From Halothiobacillus sp. (GTDB lineage: Bacteria > Pseudomonadota > Gammaproteobacteria > Halothiobacillales > Halothiobacillaceae), in NCBI GenBank assembly GCA_023255735.1, contig JAGDVP010000001.1, forward strand, positions 59,577-123,576: DNA of 64,000 bases, written 5' to 3'. A program made the translations under genes and the position numbers. Of this stretch, positions 1 through 7,521 are shown piece by piece; positions within the stretch are counted from its first letter, which is position 1; every line of letters starts with the position of its first letter. Under the pieces are notes generated by a model, which saw only the letters and a list, made by a program, of their open reading frames with translations, ran no database searches and had not been told where the DNA came from.

Positions 1-1
1 C

Positions 2-1099
2 GATGACAACAACCGCCGCCTCGTAGCGCAAGGGCTTGAGCGCATTCGCGCGCTGCACAGCGTGCCGGGTATTTCTGCCCTGTTCGCCGTGGCAGGCAAA
101 GACCCACGCCATGCTACCAGCCAAGATTTAGGTTTTGTGGTGGGGCCGCGCTTAAATGCGGCGGGCAGGCTTATAGACATGCGCATTGGGGTGGCGTGTT
201 TGCTGGCTGATGACCCCGCCGAGGCGCGGCGTTTAGCGCTTATGTTGAATGAAATTAACCAAGATCGGCGCGCAATCGAACAAGACATGCTGTATCGGCT
301 GCAAAAAAGTGGCCAATCAGAGGCTATCAATGAGCTGAATATCCCGCGTCCCACGCATCCGGCTGATTGGGTGCTGTTTGATGTAACCTTTCATCAAGGG
401 GTGATCGGCATTGTCGCGGGGCGCTTAAAGGAGCGTTGGCAACGGCCGGTATTTGTGTTCGCCCCTGAAGATGTAATGGCGGACACGCAGCCAACTATGC
501 CACCAGATGCAAGGCTTAAAGCCTCGGGGCGCTCGATTGCGGGGATTCATCTGCGCGATGTGCTAGTGTCCATGGCAACCCGCGCACCGGATTTGATGCT
601 GGCTTTTGGCGGACACGCGATGGCCGCCGGGTTAAGCCTTGAGTACCGTAACCTACCCAAGTTTCGCGCGCTTTTTGCAGAAGAAATGGCGAAATACGCC
701 TCGCAGCTGCCTGATGCCGCAGTAATTTGGTCCGATGGTGAATTAAGTGCGCTTGAGCTCACGCCACAGTTCGCCCAAACCCTGCACGCCAGCACGCCTT
801 GGGGAACCGATTGCCCCGAACCCCTGTTCGATAACGCGTTTGAAGTGATCGAACGCATCCCGCTCAAAGAGGGGCAACACTGGCGGCTAAGCCTGCGCCT
901 ACTCACTCGGCAGCCACAAAACACCACCGCATCGTTTGCACAGGTACCGGCAGAACCGATTGCCGCCATTTGGTTCGGCATTGGCGATCAACTGCCGCCG
1001 GGTCGTTTCTGGCATTTAGCTTATCGCCTCGGCATGAATTACTTTCGTGGGCAAGAAACGCTGCAATTGATGGTGGTCAGCGGCGCGGCTTGCAAATAG
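2..1099 (+). CDS. recJ: Single-stranded-DNA exonuclease RecJ, C-terminal part (5' end outside window)
   Basis: The reading frame is open from the first bases of the window (starting D-D-N-N-R-R-L-V), so the gene begins upstream and about 365 C-terminal residues are present. RecJ is a 5'-3' single-strand exonuclease of the DHH family acting in RecFOR recombination and mismatch repair. The segment DLGFVVGPRLNAAGR is the hallmark that follows the DHH domain. FGGHAMAAG is the DHHA1 motif, and a C-terminal OB-like part follows. The N-terminal DHH catalytic motifs lie outside the window. A GTG at 62 is only an internal codon. The stop is followed by an AT-rich gap, so the next gene is probably a separate transcript. 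Confidence 0.95.
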   Translation, partial: DDNNRRLVAQGLERIRALHSVPGISALFAVAGKDPRHATSQDLGFVVGPRLNAAGRLIDMRIGVACLLADDPAEARRLALMLNEINQDRRAIEQDMLYRLQKSGQSEAINELNIPRPTHPADWVLFDVTFHQGVIGIVAGRLKERWQRPVFVFAPEDVMADTQPTMPPDARLKASGRSIAGIHLRDVLVSMATRAPDLMLAFGGHAMAAGLSLEYRNLPKFRALFAEEMAKYASQLPDAAVIWSDGELSALELTPQFAQTLHASTPWGTDCPEPLFDNAFEVIERIPLKEGQHWRLSLRLLTRQPQNTTASFAQVPAEPIAAIWFGIGDQLPPGRFWHLAYRLGMNYFRGQETLQLMVVSGAACK

Positions 1100-1208
1100 A
1101 TATGTTATTACATACCATCTATCTCTATAAGTAAAAGATTATATGAATAAATTTTTTTCTATAAACTGAGTGTGATTGATTTCTTGGTAACTGCTGGAGT
1201 AGTGAACG

Positions 1209-1808
1209 ATGAAGCGTACTTTGATCAAAGTAGCAACTTTTGGGCTTGTATTGGCGTTGGGCGTAAATGGGGCAGTGTATGCAACGACTCAGGAATCTGT
1301 GCCCACGGCGTCAACCGCAAAACTGGGCAAGCATCATGCTCAACCAATCACGGTTGAGGATGTACTACAGGCGCAAAAAGAGTGGGGAGATGGCATCGTT
1401 GAGATCGGTAAAATTTTTACGGCGGGTGGCGATTACAAAGCAGCAGCAAGCAAATTTATCGACCATTATTACGCTTATGGTGATGGAAAAGTTTTATTTA
1501 AGCCCACCCGTGCAGCGGCTGATCAATTTCGTGAAACCAAAGAAGGTGCCTTGTCTTACTTTGTAACAGGTATTGATAAGGAAGATCATGGATTCGCGAT
1601 TCAGCCTTGGAGCAAAGTCCGGTTTGAGAACTCAGATGTTGATATTGAAAATGGTGATGCAATTGCGTTGGGTAATTACTTTTTTACCGATGCAAAAACC
1701 AATGAAGAAGTAAAAGTGGAGTTTACCTTTGGTTATAAACGCGCCAAAGATGGCCATTTAGAAATATTCCTGCACCATTCGTCTATTCCTTATCAAGAGG
1801 CACATTAA
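1209..1808 (+). CDS. Secreted NTF2-fold protein resembling the CaMKII association domain
   Basis: This 199-residue protein starts with a clear signal peptide (K-R-T-L-I-K, then a hydrophobic stretch to about residue 25, A-x-A-like end), so it should be periplasmic. The C-terminal two thirds resemble the SnoaL/NTF2-like fold, in particular bacterial homologues of the calcium/calmodulin kinase II association domain: an early helix with W-x-x-x-I, a central D-H-Y-Y-A-Y, and an end like F-T-F-G-Y-K-R followed by LHHSSIPY. Such domains usually form rings or dimers and may bind a small ligand. No catalytic role can be read from the sequence. It stands alone, with a hairpin just after the stop. Family call moderate, function unknown. 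Confidence 0.7.
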   Translation: MKRTLIKVATFGLVLALGVNGAVYATTQESVPTASTAKLGKHHAQPITVEDVLQAQKEWGDGIVEIGKIFTAGGDYKAAASKFIDHYYAYGDGKVLFKPTRAAADQFRETKEGALSYFVTGIDKEDHGFAIQPWSKVRFENSDVDIENGDAIALGNYFFTDAKTNEEVKVEFTFGYKRAKDGHLEIFLHHSSIPYQEAH

Positions 1809-1811
1809 AAC

Positions 1812-1837
1812 CCAAGCCCTCGCAATGAGGGGCTTGG
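1812..1837 (+). terminator. Hairpin after the NTF2-fold gene
   Basis: CCAAGCCC (1812-1819) pairs with GGGCTTGG (1830-1837), two further pairs extend the stem with one bulge, and the stop codon is four bases upstream. No U-run follows, so it is a weak or factor-assisted terminator at best. Confidence 0.45.
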
Positions 1838-1949
1838 TGGTAATCAAGCAAGTGAGATCTAGCGCAACGAAACCTACCTGGGGAATTAACGGGGATGACT
1901 CTTTAATTTCTCGGCGAAATAGCTGAAAAAATCAGTCCGCTTATGGGAT

Positions 1950-3428
1950 TTAACCGTTGGTATACAACCAATCGAGAATGGCATCTTGCACGCGCGAGCC
2001 GCCGCCGTTTTGTACATTGGGTTCATTTTGCAAAATCACCACCACATACCGCCGCCCTGATTCAGTGAGAATATACCCCGCGCCGGCGCGCACATCGCGC
2101 AGAGTGCCGGTTTTAAGGTGAATCATGCCGCGAGCCGCTTCGCCTTTCATGCGTTTGCGCATGGTGCCATCAATGCCGGCGATGGGGAGGGATGCCATCA
2201 GCTCCGGCATGGTAGGGCTATCCCAGGCATAGCGCAAAAGCTGCCCCATTTCGCGCGGGCTGATGCGGTCTTTGCGCGAGAGCCCTGAGCCGTTTTCAAT
2301 ATCAAAGCCCGGCCAGTTAAACCCTTGGCGTTTAAGCCAGCCATCGATAGCCATTTTGGATTTAAGCAGGGTGCCCGGCGCGCCCTCGAGCTCCGCGCCA
2401 ATGGTCAGGAAAATTTGCCGCGCCATGAGGTTGTTTGACCATTTATTTTGCAGATACAAATACTGAGTTAAATTTTCAGAATTGTGCTGCGCTAAAAATA
2501 CTGCGTTTTTGGGTACGAGGCCTTCGCTCCAGCTGCCATCAATTTTGCCGCCTTGCTGCGCAAACAGATGCACGAATGCCGCATAAAAGGCATCGTTGGC
2601 ATTGCCGGCGACCAAGTAATATTGATCGGGTTGGCATTCGGTACTGATGGTGCCGGTAATATTTAAGGTAGGGGTGTTGGTATCTGAATTTAAAACGGCA
2701 ATAGCAGGCTGGTTGTTTTTGCCGCTGCAATCGCCTTTGTTGAGCTTGATGTCGTTGTTTACGGTTAAGTTTTGATTGGGCGGCCAGGCTTTAACAATGG
2801 GCCCTTTGCCGGCTTGATCGGGCGGGGCGATCAGCACGCGGGTGGCTCTATTATCGAGCAGCAGGGCTTGCGGTAGGGCGTTGTAGACGCGCTCAGGGTG
2901 GCCATCAAACTCGCTCGGGTCGGCCGGTCCCGGATCAAAATAGCTGTTATCGAGCACGAGCTTGCCGGTAATTTGCTGAATGCCTAAATCATGAATTTGC
3001 CGGATTAAATCCCACAAATCTTCGCTGCGAAACCATGGGTCGCCCACGCCTTTAATGTATAAATTGCCGCGAATCACCCCGTTGACAGGCAGGGCATCGG
3101 CATAGACCCGGGTCGGCCATTGATAGTTTGAGCCGAGCACATCCAACGCCACAACCGAGGTAACGAGTTTCATGACCGAAGCGGGGTTGAACAAATCATC
3201 GGGCAGGTGAGTGAGCAGGGGTTTGTTGCTATCAACCGCCTGCACCCAAATGCCTAAGTCATCTAGATTGAGTTTTTGTTTTTTGAGCGCATCCAGCACG
3301 CTGGTGGGGATGGCGGCTTCGGCGGCATAGAGCGCAGGCGCAAAAATAACAAGAGAACAAGCCAGCGCACACATGACAATAAGACGCAAAAATGGCTGAA
3401 AAACTCGGGGCATAAGGGTGCTCAGCAA
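1950..3428 (-). CDS. dacB: D-alanyl-D-alanine carboxypeptidase/endopeptidase (PBP4 type)
   Basis: A 492-residue class C low-molecular-weight penicillin-binding protein that trims or cuts peptidoglycan cross-links in the periplasm. A signal peptide covers roughly residues 1-36 (ends A-L-Y-A-A). The active-site triads are visible: S84-V-M-K (in N-P-A-S-V-M-K), S-N-N in KWSNNLMARQ, and K-T-G in HLKTGTL near the C-terminus. The long insertion between the first two motifs is typical of PBP4/DacB. Length fits E. coli DacB (477). It is convergent with the gene ending at 1808 and appears to be a single-gene unit. Confidence 0.93.
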   Translation of the reverse strand: MLSTLMPRVFQPFLRLIVMCALACSLVIFAPALYAAEAAIPTSVLDALKKQKLNLDDLGIWVQAVDSNKPLLTHLPDDLFNPASVMKLVTSVVALDVLGSNYQWPTRVYADALPVNGVIRGNLYIKGVGDPWFRSEDLWDLIRQIHDLGIQQITGKLVLDNSYFDPGPADPSEFDGHPERVYNALPQALLLDNRATRVLIAPPDQAGKGPIVKAWPPNQNLTVNNDIKLNKGDCSGKNNQPAIAVLNSDTNTPTLNITGTISTECQPDQYYLVAGNANDAFYAAFVHLFAQQGGKIDGSWSEGLVPKNAVFLAQHNSENLTQYLYLQNKWSNNLMARQIFLTIGAELEGAPGTLLKSKMAIDGWLKRQGFNWPGFDIENGSGLSRKDRISPREMGQLLRYAWDSPTMPELMASLPIAGIDGTMRKRMKGEAARGMIHLKTGTLRDVRAGAGYILTESGRRYVVVILQNEPNVQNGGGSRVQDAILDWLYTNG

Positions 3429-3501
3429 AACAAAAGATAACGCGAAATCGGGTTTGGTGTAGCCGGGCTCAGGGGAAGTCCGGCGGGCTGCGTGGCGCTG
3501 T

Positions 3502-3789
3502 TTAGCCTAGGTGAAATTGGCAAAGGTAGGCAGTATCGACCGTGCAGCGCATTTGTAGTTTGGCGTTGGCGGGCGCTTCAAACACGGTGCCGGCGGGCGC
3601 GGTAAACTCGGGTGCATCATTAATCGAAACCCACATTTGGCCTGCAACCACCGTCATGGTTTCTGGCGCTTTTAACTGAAACACATGCGTGCCCGGCAGC
3701 ATCACACCCACGGTGGCGCCGGCATCGCCATGATCAAAGCGCAGCGATTGCACGGTATCATTAAAAAAGCGGTTATGAACGATCGACAT
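3502..3789 (-). CDS. ppnP: Pyrimidine/purine nucleoside phosphorylase PpnP (DUF1255)
   Basis: A 95-residue small cupin of the YaiE/PpnP family, which phosphorolyses several nucleosides to base and (deoxy)ribose 1-phosphate. Family features are the conserved start (VHNRFFNDTVQSL), V-G-V-M-L-P-G, and the ending Y-L-C-Q-F. I place the start at the ATG at 3789 because an AGGAG lies at 3796-3800, the right distance upstream; a longer frame to 3819 has no comparable site. It lies between dacB (minus) and the divergent prfB. Length matches the family (about 94). Confidence 0.88.
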   Translation of the reverse strand: MSIVHNRFFNDTVQSLRFDHGDAGATVGVMLPGTHVFQLKAPETMTVVAGQMWVSINDAPEFTAPAGTVFEAPANAKLQMRCTVDTAYLCQFHLG

Positions 3790-3967
3790 AAGTAACTCCT
3801 GACGGGCTGCTAGGATCAAATGGGCTGAAAAATATCAGGCTATTCTAGCCAAAAGCCGCAATAAACCTAGGATAATTTTGTAACATCGTGCGGGTTTGAT
3901 GCGTGAATTTGGGGTGCTTTGCGCTACACTACGCGACCTTAAAATTTTTGTTTCTTGTGGCGATGTT

Positions 3968-5066
3968 ATGCTTGAAATTAATCCGATAATGTTTCGAATC
4001 AAAGAGTTAATCTCGCGGGCGGCAGCGCTTCGGGGGTATCTTTGACTTTGATGTCAAAAAAGAGCGCTTAGAGGAGGTTGATCGTGAGCTTGAGGTGCCG
4101 GATGTATGGAATGATCCGGCTCGGGCGCAGGCCTTAGGCAAAGAGCGCGCCGCGCTTGAGCGTGTGGTGCACACCCTAACGGATATGGCGCAAGGTTTGA
4201 GCGACAACGCCGATTTGCTCGAAATGGCCGCCGAAGAAGACGATCAGGCTTCCGTGGATGCCATTGAAAAAGATATTGCTGAATTTGAACAGCAAATCGC
4301 CGATTTAGAATTTCGGCGGATGTTCGCCGGCGAAATGGACGCCTCTAACGCATATTTGGATATTCAATCGGGAGCGGGTGGCACCGAATCGCAAGATTGG
4401 GCGAGTATTCTGCTGCGTATGTATTTGCGCTGGGGCGATCGGCGCGGCTTTAAAACCGAAGTGGTTGAAATGTCCGATGGCGAGGTGGCGGGTATTAAAT
4501 CGGCCACCATCCGCTTTGAAGGCGAATATGCCTTTGGTTGGTTGCGAACCGAAATCGGCGTGCATCGGCTGGTGCGCAAATCGCCGTTTGATTCCGATAA
4601 CCGCCGCCATACCTCGTTTGCCTCGGTATTTGTGTCGCCAGAAATTGATGACAATATCGAAATTGAAGTGAACCCCGCCGATTTACGGGTGGATGTGTAC
4701 CGTGCCTCTGGCGCAGGCGGGCAGCATGTTAACCGAACTGAATCCGCCGTGCGCTTTACGCATTTGCCTACGGGTACGGTGGTGGCTTGCCAAGCGGAGC
4801 GCTCGCAAATTCAAAACCGTGAACGCGCCATGAAAATGCTCAAAGCTAAGCTGTATGAGCTCGAAGTGCAAAAGCGCAACGCGGTGAGCCAAGCGCTGGA
4901 AGACACCAAATCCGATGTATCGTGGGGCAACCAAATTCGCTCCTATGTGCTCGATCAATCCCGCATCAAAGATTTGCGTACGAACTATGAAACCGGCAAC
5001 ACCCAAGCCGTGCTGGATGGCGATTTAGATCCGTTTATCGAGGCGAGCCTGAAAAGCGGCTTATGA
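3968..5066 (+). CDS. prfB: Peptide chain release factor 2, made through a programmed +1 frameshift
   Basis: Release factor 2 recognises UGA and UAA stop codons and triggers peptide release on the ribosome. The gene starts at ATG 3968 (M-L-E-I-N-P-I), runs 25 codons to an in-frame TGA at 4043-4045, and continues in the +1 frame from GAC at 4044 ([12 protein letters not shown]) to 5066. RF2 motifs: S-P-F in [15 protein letters not shown] (stop-codon recognition) and the catalytic G-G-Q in [14 protein letters not shown]. Total length, about 365 residues, equals E. coli RF2. As in E. coli, lysS follows directly (55 bases), so the two are probably co-transcribed. Confidence 0.96.
4031..4046 (+). 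promoter_or_regulatory. RF2 autoregulatory frameshift site
   Basis: The sequence CGGGGGTATCTTTGAC holds a Shine-Dalgarno-like G-run three bases before the slippery codon CTT (4040-4042), followed by TGA (4043-4045) and C. This is the conserved RF2 recoding signal: low RF2 lets the ribosome slip from CUU to UUU and read on in the +1 frame. The usual AGGGGG is CGGGGG here. Confidence 0.95.
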
Positions 5067-5121
5067 TCTTTATGGCTGCCGCGTGCGCGGCGTTTAACTC
5101 ATTAATAACCGGAAAAAACCC

Positions 5122-6642
5122 ATGTCCGAACATGCCCCTTTGAACCCCGCCGCAGACCTGACCCCCATTGATGAGAACAAGCTCATTGCCGAGCGCCGTG
5201 AGAAGCTCAAAAAAATCCGCGAAAACGGCAATGCCTTCCCCAACGATTTTCGGCGCGATGCCAGTGCGGGCGCGCTGCAAGCCGATTACAGCGACAAGCC
5301 TGCCGAATACTTTGATGAACATCCGTTGCGAGTGGTGGTGGCCGGGCGGGTGATGGCCAAGCGTTTGATGGGCAAGGCGAGTTTCTTGTCGATTTTAGAT
5401 AGCACCGGGCGCATTCAGCTCTATGTGGCACGCGATGCGATTGGCGAAGCGGTTTATGAGGATTTCAAAACTTGGGATTTGGGCGATATTGTCGGTGGTG
5501 AAGGGCGGCTGTTCAAAACGCAAAAGGGCGAGTTATCGGTAAAAATTGATGCCCTGCGCTTGCTCACCAAAGCCCTGCGCCCGCTGCCTGATAAATACCA
5601 CGGCATAGTTGATACCGAGCAGCGCTATCGCCAGCGCTATGTTGATTTAATTATGAATGAACCCGTGCGCGATACCTTTCGCAAACGCACGCAAATCATT
5701 CAATTTATTCGCAATTACTTAAATAATAAAGATTTCCTTGAAGTCGAAACCCCGATGATGCACGTGATTCCGGGCGGTGCATCGGCCAAACCGTTCACCA
5801 CGCATCACAACGCGCTTGATATGGATTTGTACCTGCGTATCGCCCCTGAGCTGTATCTAAAGCGGCTCGTGGTGGGCGGATTTGAGCGGGTGTATGAGAT
5901 TAACCGCAACTTTCGCAACGAAGGGCTTTCGACACGGCATAACCCCGAATTTACGATGATCGAGTTTTACGAGGCCTATGCCGATTACATCGATTTAATG
6001 GATTTGACCGAAGACCTGCTGCGCCAATTGGCTGCCCACGTGTGCGGTTCAACCACCATTACCTACCAAGGCACCGAGTTTAATTTAGCCCTACCGTTCG
6101 CGCGGTTGTCGGTTGTGGACGCCATTTTACTGCACAACCCTCATATCACGCGCGAGGCGCTGCACGACATAACCCGCGCGCGCGCCATTGCCGAAGGCCT
6201 TGGCATCCCCGTTAAAGAGAGTTTCGGCTTGGGCAAAATTCAGATCATGATTTTTGAAGAAACCGCCGAGCACAAACTCATCCAGCCGACGTTCATCACC
6301 GAATATCCCGCCGAAATTTCTCCCTTGGCGCGCCGCAATGAGGCCAATCCCTTCGTGACCGATCGCTTTGAGTTTTTTGTCGGCGGGCGCGAGCTGGCCA
6401 ATGGCTTCTCAGAATTAAACGATGCCGAAGACCAAGCCGAGCGCTTTATGGCGCAAGTCGCGGAAAAAGACGCGGGCGATGATGAAGCCATGCACTTTGA
6501 TGCCGATTACATCCGCGCGCTCGAACACGGCTTGCCGCCAACCGCAGGCGAGGGGATTGGGATTGATCGGCTGGTGATGCTACTCACCGATTCACCCTCC
6601 ATCCGCGATGTGCTCCTGTTCCCGCATATGCGGCCGGCGTGA
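5122..6642 (+). CDS. lysS: Lysyl-tRNA synthetase, class II
   Basis: A 506-residue class II aminoacyl-tRNA synthetase that charges tRNA-Lys. An N-terminal OB-fold anticodon-binding domain (about 60-165, V-V-V-A-G-R-V-M) precedes the catalytic domain. Motif 2 is [20 protein letters not shown] and motif 3 is [20 protein letters not shown] near the C-terminus. Length matches the family (about 500). It lies 55 bases after prfB, the usual prfB-lysS arrangement. Downstream is an imperfect GGGCAGC / GCTGCCC hairpin and then a repeat-rich gap. Confidence 0.97.
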   Translation: MSEHAPLNPAADLTPIDENKLIAERREKLKKIRENGNAFPNDFRRDASAGALQADYSDKPAEYFDEHPLRVVVAGRVMAKRLMGKASFLSILDSTGRIQLYVARDAIGEAVYEDFKTWDLGDIVGGEGRLFKTQKGELSVKIDALRLLTKALRPLPDKYHGIVDTEQRYRQRYVDLIMNEPVRDTFRKRTQIIQFIRNYLNNKDFLEVETPMMHVIPGGASAKPFTTHHNALDMDLYLRIAPELYLKRLVVGGFERVYEINRNFRNEGLSTRHNPEFTMIEFYEAYADYIDLMDLTEDLLRQLAAHVCGSTTITYQGTEFNLALPFARLSVVDAILLHNPHITREALHDITRARAIAEGLGIPVKESFGLGKIQIMIFEETAEHKLIQPTFITEYPAEISPLARRNEANPFVTDRFEFFVGGRELANGFSELNDAEDQAERFMAQVAEKDAGDDEAMHFDADYIRALEHGLPPTAGEGIGIDRLVMLLTDSPSIRDVLLFPHMRPA

Positions 6643-6654
6643 CGCGGGTCATAA

Positions 6655-6680
6655 GGGCAGCGATTTAGGTTTTGCTGCCC
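6655..6680 (+). terminator. Possible terminator hairpin after lysS
   Basis: GGGCAGC (6655-6661) and GCTGCCC (6674-6680) form a 7-bp stem with a 12-base loop just after the lysS stop. No U-run follows directly; a T-run appears about 17 bases later. Weak candidate. Confidence 0.35.
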
Positions 6681-6750
6681 CGAACTTTGGATGAAGTTTT
6701 TTGTTCCCTTGTCTGCAAAAGGGGGCTAATGGGTTTGTCGTCTGGTGCGC

Positions 6751-6931
6751 AAATCCCCCCTTACCCCCCTTTTACAAAGGGGGGGGCTGTTCCAACTCAG
6801 CCAAGGCCAGAGTCGGCACAAACGCCTGCTTCCCCTTTGAACAGATAGCGGTTGTTCAGAGCCGCACGACTTCCCCCTTTGAAAGAAAGGGAGCCCTCAA
6901 TCCCCCTTTGAAAAAGGGGGATTGAGGGGGA
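6751..6931. repeat. Cluster of CCCCCTTT / AAAGGGGG inverted repeats
   Basis: Three palindromes share one style. Copy 1: CCCCCCTTT (6764-6772), 3-base loop, AAAGGGGGG. Copy 2: an imperfect one at about 6871-6893. Copy 3: CAATCCCCCTTT (6898-6909), 3-base loop, AAAGGGGGATTG (6913-6924), a perfect 12-bp stem. A further CCCCTTTGAA half-copy lies near 6831. They fill the gap between convergent lysS and aroK and could end transcription from both sides. Similar C/G-run elements occur between genes in many bacteria. A frame across them encodes the P-P-L-x-K-G-G peptides typical of such repeats and is not a gene. Confidence 0.8.
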
Positions 6932-6932
6932 T

Positions 6933-7451
6933 TTATTCGCCATCGGCTATCTGCGCGCGAATTAAATCCACCACCATTCGGGGCGATTTACCCGCCGTTT
7001 CAATAATAAAATCTGCCGCTGCACGGTATAACGGCTCCCGTGTGTGCATTAAGGCGCGCAAGGTGCCGAACCGATCACTTGTTTGCAGCAAGGGGCGCTG
7101 CGTATCCTGCGCCGTGCGCTCGGCCTGCTGGTGCACACTGGCGTGCAAATACACCACAAACCCTCGCTCACTAAATAGCCGGCGATTCTCCGCCCGCAAA
7201 ATTGCCCCGCCGCCTGTGGCCAGCACCCAGTCATTGCCCCGCGTTATTTCGTCAATCACCGCCACCTCTCGATCCCGAAAACCCGCCTCGCCCTCAATCT
7301 CGAAAATAAGCGGAATCGTCGCACCGGTGCGCTGTTCAATTTCTTTATCGGAATCAAGCAGAGGTAAATCCAAGCTATGCGCCAGCATTTTACCAATCGT
7401 ACTTTTACCGGAGCCCATGGGGCCGATGAGGATGATGTTGTGTGTATTCAT
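6933..7451 (-). CDS. aroK: Shikimate kinase
   Basis: A 172-residue kinase phosphorylating shikimate at the 3-hydroxyl in the chorismate pathway. The P-loop is G-P-M-G-S-G-K-S near residues 10-17, the shikimate-binding Asp lies in LLDSDKEIE, and G-G-G-A-I-L is the conserved glycine segment. Length fits AroK. In most gammaproteobacteria aroK follows pilQ and precedes aroB. Here a hairpin terminator separates it from pilQ, and there is no aroB downstream, only the convergent lysS. Confidence 0.95.
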   Translation of the reverse strand: MNTHNIILIGPMGSGKSTIGKMLAHSLDLPLLDSDKEIEQRTGATIPLIFEIEGEAGFRDREVAVIDEITRGNDWVLATGGGAILRAENRRLFSERGFVVYLHASVHQQAERTAQDTQRPLLQTSDRFGTLRALMHTREPLYRAAADFIIETAGKSPRMVVDLIRAQIADGE

Positions 7452-7476
7452 AACAGGGCATTTTAACTGAATTCAT

Positions 7477-7504
7477 AAAAAAGCCCCGCATGGCGGGGCT
7501 TTTA
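7477..7504 (-). terminator. Intrinsic terminator after pilQ
   Basis: AGCCCCGC (7482-7489), loop ATG, GCGGGGCT (7493-7500), flanked by A-runs and T-runs. On the minus strand it is followed by T-T-T-T-T-T, a standard Rho-independent terminator just after the pilQ stop and upstream of aroK. Confidence 0.85.
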
Positions 7505-7521
7505 AAATCTCTAACTAAAAG

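Noticed and set aside
6701..6925. A 74-codon frame across the lysS-aroK gap
   Set aside because: It is made of the C/G-run repeats (giving P-P-L / K-G-G type peptides), has no ribosome-binding site and resembles no protein.
6922..7470. A 182-codon frame opposite aroK
   Set aside because: It mirrors aroK, whose motifs are clear on the other strand; the product is Ser/Arg-rich with no recognisable domain.
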